Part shown: positions 31,336-34,866 of the stretch, in pieces
Position numbering within the stretch: position 1 is the stretch's first letter
How the letters are laid out: each line of letters starts with the position of its first letter
Source of the DNA: Candidatus Saccharimonadota bacterium
GTDB lineage: Bacteria > Patescibacteriota > Saccharimonadia > Saccharimonadales > VXPC01
Direction of reading: 5' to 3'
Length of the DNA: 34,866 nucleotides
NCBI GenBank assembly: GCA_026707815.1
Contig: JAPOWB010000004.1
Span: forward strand, 1 to 34,866
Notes under the pieces: generated by a model
The model's input: only the letters and a program-made list of their open reading frames with translations
Database searches by the model: none
Told to the model about the DNA's origin: nothing
Translations under genes and position numbers: made by a program

Positions 31336-33013
31336 ATCAACTGCTAAAACTATTAATGCCGTCGGAGCTATCAGAGTTTCCAGCGTTAAACAGGGCTTGA
31401 AAGGTGATTCTCCCGAAGCTCAGAAAGAACAAATTGAACAATTTGCCCAAAACAAGGGTTTCAACATTAAGAAATTCTTTGTTTTCATGGAATCGGCATC
31501 TAAGGAGCAACAACCAATGCAGGAAGCTATAGATTATTGCAAAGATCCCAACAATCAAATTAGTCATTTTATTATTAAATCTATCGATAGATTTACTAGG
31601 GGTGGTTCACTGCCTTACGACTTGCTTAAAAACCAGCTAGAAGCTTCCAAAGTTAAACTAATAGATATCTACGGTATCATTGGCTCAAACCAAGTTAACA
31701 CATTGGAACATTTAGGAGTTGAATATGGGTGGAGTGTTTATTCTCCTTCCAAGAAATCTGAGATCTTAGAGGCTGAAAGATCGAAGGACGAGCTGCGAGA
31801 TATTATGACTCGCATGGTCGGAGCTGAAGTCCGTTATACTAGGCTTGGTTATTGGATGAGAAGACCGCCATATGGCTATGCCAGTCAAAAAAATCACACT
31901 GATCATGGCAAAAGAACTATCTTAGTTCCACATCCTAATGAATCCAAGTTTATTATTGAAATATTCCGACTTCGTTCTTTGGGTCAATACAGCGATAAGG
32001 AAATAGCCAACAAAATTAACGAAATGGGTTATTTAGGACGCATTAACCCATCTAACACTTTAAAACATACTTCCTTGAACGCTTCTAAAGTATGGCGAAT
32101 AGTCAGAAAACCTATTTACACCGGCATTAATAATGAAAAATGGACTAACAACCAACCGGTTAAATGCGTTTTTAAAGGATTAGTGTCTATTGAAACTTTC
32201 AATAAAGCTAATAAGGGCAGAAGAATTATCAGGGAATGCAATGGGGAAATTATAATCAAAGACACAAAAGCTGAGCGTTATTCAACTAGGCAAGGCACTA
32301 GAAGTCAGGATTTCCCTTACAAGCAATTTGTTATGTGTCCCAAATGTGAATTACCCCTTTCTGGTAGCTATTCAAGGGGTAAAAGTGGCAAGCGTTATCC
32401 CGCTTATCACTGCAATCGCCAAGGGCATTATTTCAGAGTCAGAAAAGAAAAATTGGAAGACAAAGTTCATCAACTCATCCTCTCGCTTCAACTATCTCCC
32501 AAACATGTAGATAAGCTAACTCACAGCCTAGAATCAGTTTTCAAGGTTATTGAACAGCAACATCAAGCTAAATTATCTAGCTTAGATGCACGAATCAGTT
32601 CAGTGGAAAATGAAATCAAAGCCATAGTCAATAAATTCAAAATTCTTACCAACCAATTTGCTATCAAACATTTGGAAAATGATTTGGAAGAATTGGAACA
32701 ACGATTGACTCTGCTAAAGAGTAAGAAGCTTGAGCTTGCCAAACAAAAACCCTTCAATTTAGGAGATTTTGCCACTAAGCTTAAACACGTTTTCGAACAC
32801 CTAGACAAGAGCTTCGTCCAACAGATGTCAGAGGCTAAGAAAGCCAAACTTTTCAGCTTGCTTTTCAACAAATTGCCGACTTACGACAAATTAGAGTTTC
32901 GAACACCCAAAGATCCAATTTTTACAGATGTAAATCCGTTATTTTCAATTAAAAATTCTAATTTATTACGTTTGGTGACCCCAGGGGGAATCGAACCCCC
33001 GTTTCCAGGATGA
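31322..33013 (+). CDS. Large serine recombinase (site-specific integrase)
   Basis: A 563-residue recombinase. The catalytic resolvase domain (about 10-150) has AIRVSSVKQG with the nucleophile Ser and SIDRFTRGG. The recombinase domain includes PPYGYASQKNH (about 180-285). A zinc ribbon follows (MCPKCELPLSGSYS...YHCNRQGHYF, about 338-375), then a coiled coil (about 410-480) and a C-terminal domain. The last codons (LVTPGGIEPPFPG) are a translation of the antisense of the tRNA-Glu 3' end. It probably integrates and excises the element, with its att site in the tRNA. Confidence 0.93.
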   Translation: MIATESTAKTINAVGAIRVSSVKQGLKGDSPEAQKEQIEQFAQNKGFNIKKFFVFMESASKEQQPMQEAIDYCKDPNNQISHFIIKSIDRFTRGGSLPYDLLKNQLEASKVKLIDIYGIIGSNQVNTLEHLGVEYGWSVYSPSKKSEILEAERSKDELRDIMTRMVGAEVRYTRLGYWMRRPPYGYASQKNHTDHGKRTILVPHPNESKFIIEIFRLRSLGQYSDKEIANKINEMGYLGRINPSNTLKHTSLNASKVWRIVRKPIYTGINNEKWTNNQPVKCVFKGLVSIETFNKANKGRRIIRECNGEIIIKDTKAERYSTRQGTRSQDFPYKQFVMCPKCELPLSGSYSRGKSGKRYPAYHCNRQGHYFRVRKEKLEDKVHQLILSLQLSPKHVDKLTHSLESVFKVIEQQHQAKLSSLDARISSVENEIKAIVNKFKILTNQFAIKHLENDLEELEQRLTLLKSKKLELAKQKPFNLGDFATKLKHVFEHLDKSFVQQMSEAKKAKLFSLLFNKLPTYDKLEFRTPKDPIFTDVNPLFSIKNSNLLRLVTPGGIEPPFPG

Positions 33014-33047
33014 AAACCTGATGTCCTAACCACTAGACGATGGGGTC
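32973..33047 (-). tRNA. tRNA-Glu (TTC anticodon)
   Basis: Minus strand, 75 nt including an encoded CCA. Acceptor GACCCCA pairs with TGGGGTC; the anticodon loop is TTTTCAT, anticodon UUC, on a TCAGG/CCTGG stem; the T arm is GGGGG-TTCGAAT-CCCCC. All arms close. The 3' part (32973-33013) overlaps the recombinase ORF on the other strand. Confidence 0.95.
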
Positions 33048-33106
33048 AAAAGTAGACTCAAATCAACTTTTTCATTTTATAAGAATAATTAGTCTCTGAC
33101 AAATGC

Positions 33107-33140
33107 AAAAAGCACTCCCTTTTTATTAGGAGTGCTTTTT
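33107..33140. terminator. Bidirectional intrinsic terminator
   Basis: AAAAAGCACTCC, a 10-nt loop, then GGAGTGCTTTTT: a perfect 12-bp inverted repeat with A and T runs on both sides. It would end minus-strand transcription of the 33224-34024 surface gene and isolate it from tRNA-Glu. Confidence 0.85.
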
Positions 33141-33223
33141 GACTTATGGTAACACTTAAGCTATATCAGATTATTCAATCTTAATATTGCTCTTTCTCTG
33201 TAATTATTGAATAACAATTTCTC

Positions 33224-34024
33224 TTACTGAGAGTGACGATGAGCCATCGCTAACTGGCGATGAGCAATTGTCGCTACAGTAATCGTACCAATGATAAGTA
33301 AAGCTAGTGTTAAAGCTTGGCTTTGAGAACCAGTTTCAGTTAGTTCTGGAGGCATCTCTACCTCCTGCTCCTCTGCTTGTTCAATGACACTAACAGTCAA
33401 TTGAACATTGATGCGAGCTCGGTATTGCCAACAGCCGGGAACTATGCCCTCAGCTTCATCTGACTGATAACCTAACAAAGCACCATTTAAGATATTAGAA
33501 GCATCAAAGTTGAAATTACCAAGCGTTTTCAAAGCCGGAGCTTTGTGTCCAAAATCACTAACAGTCTTGTAAGCTACTTTAATTTGCTTACCTTCCTGAT
33601 TACAGGTAATGGTTACACCATCAGTAATCGGACTAGTTTGATCAGAATCAATACTGGCAACCACTGAATGCGATTGACCAACAGCACTTTCATCTATATC
33701 AAGAGCAATCTTGGTATTAGTTGCCACTCCAGGACCACTAAAGTCACTGTAGTTGGCTTCTTCAGAAGTTGAGTTATGAACATAAAGCCACAAATCAACA
33801 ACTTGACCGTCTTTACAGACTTCAATTTCGTTGCCTAGTTCACCCCGAGTTCCTAAACGCAAAAAATCCTGTTCAGATCCAACGCCATAATGAAGCTGAA
33901 CTGTTTCATAGGCATTAAAAATAGCAGTAGTTTTAGGATTGATTGCATTAACACCCGTAGCAATAGCTACAGATAATATTAAACCGGCGACAACTAAGCC
34001 ACTTAACTTAATTATCTTATTCAT
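33224..34024 (-). CDS. Surface protein with signal peptide and sortase-like C-terminus
   Basis: A 266-residue exported protein. A signal peptide (1-27, LSGLVVAGLILSVAIATGV, cleavage near VNA) precedes a beta-rich domain (about 28-215) with three scattered cysteines. The C-terminus reads EMPPELTETG, a hydrophobic segment (LTLALLIIGTITVATIA) and a basic tail, the layout of a cell-wall sorting signal, with LTETG in place of LPxTG. Whether a sortase accepts it is unknown. AAAGGAG lies 9 nt before the ATG. The domain (YETVQLHYGVGSEQDFLRLG) is not one I recognise. Confidence 0.8.
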   Translation of the reverse strand: MNKIIKLSGLVVAGLILSVAIATGVNAINPKTTAIFNAYETVQLHYGVGSEQDFLRLGTRGELGNEIEVCKDGQVVDLWLYVHNSTSEEANYSDFSGPGVATNTKIALDIDESAVGQSHSVVASIDSDQTSPITDGVTITCNQEGKQIKVAYKTVSDFGHKAPALKTLGNFNFDASNILNGALLGYQSDEAEGIVPGCWQYRARINVQLTVSVIEQAEEQEVEMPPELTETGSQSQALTLALLIIGTITVATIAHRQLAMAHRHSQ

Positions 34025-34414
34025 AGTAAAAATCTCCTTTCATTAAACTTTAATACATTAGTTTATCAGGTTTGAGCTTAAAAATACAATATAAGCATTT
34101 TCTAATTAGTCAATCATTAGATAACATTTTAGATGAGACTCATATTAAGATATATAGAGCATTCAAAAATTCTTGAATTAAACCTTCTAAATTTTAGGTA
34201 AATGTATTTTACAAACGTATATACAGCTTATCTAAAAGATACGATTTTAATTTTCTATAAAAGAAAATTGTCATCCAAATTGTAAAAATACATCGTTATT
34301 CATTATGAGTAAAATAATAAACAAGTTTTTAAGTCTTAATATTTTGCTTTTATTTTCAAAGGTGTAACTTCAATGTGTTACAGAAAATTTTTTCCAAAGA
34401 AAAAGAGTTTGAAG
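34025..34414. other. AT-rich intergenic region
   Basis: Holds the Shine-Dalgarno and promoter of the 34024 gene near its left end. Otherwise AT-rich with no ORF of weight and no clear RNA. A 20-residue ORF at 34305 is not convincing. Confidence 0.5.
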
Positions 34415-34462
34415 GTTGTTACCTCCCCCTCTCCGCCAATGGCGGAGAGGGGGGGCAACAAC
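34415..34462 (-). terminator. Terminator hairpin of the 34491 gene
   Basis: GTTGTT...CCCCCTCTCCGCC-AAT-GGCGGAGAGGGGG...AACAAC: 13 bp plus 6 bp of pairing. On the minus strand it is followed by a T-rich run (ACTCTTTTTCTTT). Very GC-rich for the surroundings. Confidence 0.75.
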
Positions 34463-34490
34463 CCCGGATCCTCTGAGGAGGCTTTCTTCC

Positions 34491-34866
34491 TTAGAAGTCT
34501 GCCCCCGGATCCTCTGACTTGCAGTTGCCGAAGGGATCGGATGTCCCAGATGAACAGCCCCCAGACCCATCATCAGACGGACCTGGATCGATGGCTGGAC
34601 GCCCATCATCATCTTCATCGCCGTCAAGCGAATCAGGATTAATGGCTGGACGCCCATCATCATCACCAGATACTGGATCAGAATCCTGACCAGTTGGGTT
34701 GTCTCCACCACCACCGGTGGTGGATTCTTGCCCTACATCTGTAGATGTGTCTCTGGACTTGCAGTTGCCGAAGGGATCGACAACCGTCCCATCTGGGCAT
34801 TCTTCCGTTGGCTCGACAGGCTGGGCTTCAGTAGCAGGTTCGGGAGTGACCTCCATCTCCGGCTCA
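34491..34866 (-). CDS. C-terminal part of a low-complexity surface protein (partial)
   Basis: The frame is open through the right edge; the ATG at 34856 is internal. The visible 125 residues are P/T/E-rich, then D/G/S-rich, with duplicated DPFGNCKS and DDDGRPAI(N/D)P units, and end without a membrane anchor. This composition suits a secreted linker or stalk. The DNA repeats (cttgcagttgccgaaggg appears twice) could recombine. G+C is much higher than in neighbouring genes. Function cannot be told from this piece. Confidence 0.65.
   Translation of the reverse strand, partial: EPEMEVTPEPATEAQPVEPTEECPDGTVVDPFGNCKSRDTSTDVGQESTTGGGGDNPTGQDSDPVSGDDDGRPAINPDSLDGDEDDDGRPAIDPGPSDDGSGGCSSGTSDPFGNCKSEDPGADF

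Noticed and set aside
34305-34367. 20-residue ORF MSKIINKFLSLNILLLFSKV
   Set aside because: Very short, no promoter or ribosome-binding site, in a non-coding AT-rich region.
34373-34642. 89-residue plus-strand ORF
   Set aside because: It crosses the terminator hairpin and is antisense to the low-complexity surface gene.
1-34866. UGA recoded as glycine, as in some CPR lineages
   Set aside because: TGA ends hsdM, hsdS and virB6 at family-appropriate lengths, and coding regions read through normally with code 11.
1-34866. CRISPR array
   Set aside because: No regularly spaced identical repeats with unique spacers were seen; the repetitive tracts near 0.3-2.2 kb are protein-coding.

Overview
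The window reads as an AT-rich Candidate Phyla Radiation (Patescibacteria) chromosome segment, most likely Saccharibacteria. This is inferred from the compact T4SS-like operon (pilin, VirB6, PrgI, VirB4, degenerate M23, VirD4), small proteins with one N-terminal membrane anchor, a sortase-like C-terminal signal, and standard code 11 (TGA ends hsdM, hsdS and virB6). No rRNA or housekeeping marker is present, so the assignment is provisional. Almost everything is accessory DNA: genes for conflict, transfer and recombination, plus surface proteins.

Layout. (1) 1-2.2 kb: four paralogous YDADGN-repeat genes, two facing each other across a promoter region that holds a G8 tract and one copy of a duplicated palindrome. 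(2) 2.2-5.2 kb: two divergent PIN toxin-antitoxin pairs, an IS30 relic, small ORFs and a frame-shifted zeta-type kinase relic. (3) 5.2-7.5 kb: two anchored extracytoplasmic proteins, the first behind a C12 tract in its promoter, with VirD4-like and IS982-like relics. (4) 7.56-10.19 kb: a block with clearly higher G+C encoding a small protein, a DUF3800 protein and a convergent OLD-type ATPase/TOPRIM nuclease. (5) 10.2-15 kb: a serine-recombinase relic, PLD-like and XRE genes, a G-poor intergenic region with 21-bp repeats, a RloC/PrrC-like ATPase and a membrane protein. (6) 15-20.6 kb: a type I restriction-modification operon (hsdM-hsdS-hsdR) with poly-G tracts inside hsdM (G11, out of frame here) and hsdS (G9, in frame). 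(7) 20.7-27.7 kb: the T4SS operon. (8) 27.8-31.1 kb: a Mrr-N-like fragment, a Shedu (SduA, DUF4263) nuclease, a small membrane protein and a Bsp6I-family type II RM pair. (9) 31.2-33.05 kb: a large serine recombinase whose reading frame runs into the 3' end of tRNA-Glu(TTC), the likely right edge of an integrated element. (10) 33.1-34.9 kb: two surface-protein genes, the second cut by the window edge.

How it fits together. The simplest reading is a conjugative or integrative island, or overlapping islands, carrying layered defence (type I RM, type II RM, Shedu, OLD/DUF3800, a possible anticodon nuclease, toxin-antitoxins). The most unusual layer is a set of G/C homopolymers in an AT-rich sequence. 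Four tracts of 8-12 nt sit where slippage would switch genes: two in promoter regions of membrane-anchored proteins, one in hsdM and one at the hsdS half-subunit junction. This looks like phase variation of both surface and restriction functions. A second pattern is that many first genes have a -10 hexamer only 6-10 nt before the ATG, predicting leaderless or near-leaderless mRNAs, while internal operon genes use Shine-Dalgarno sites or ATGA overlaps.
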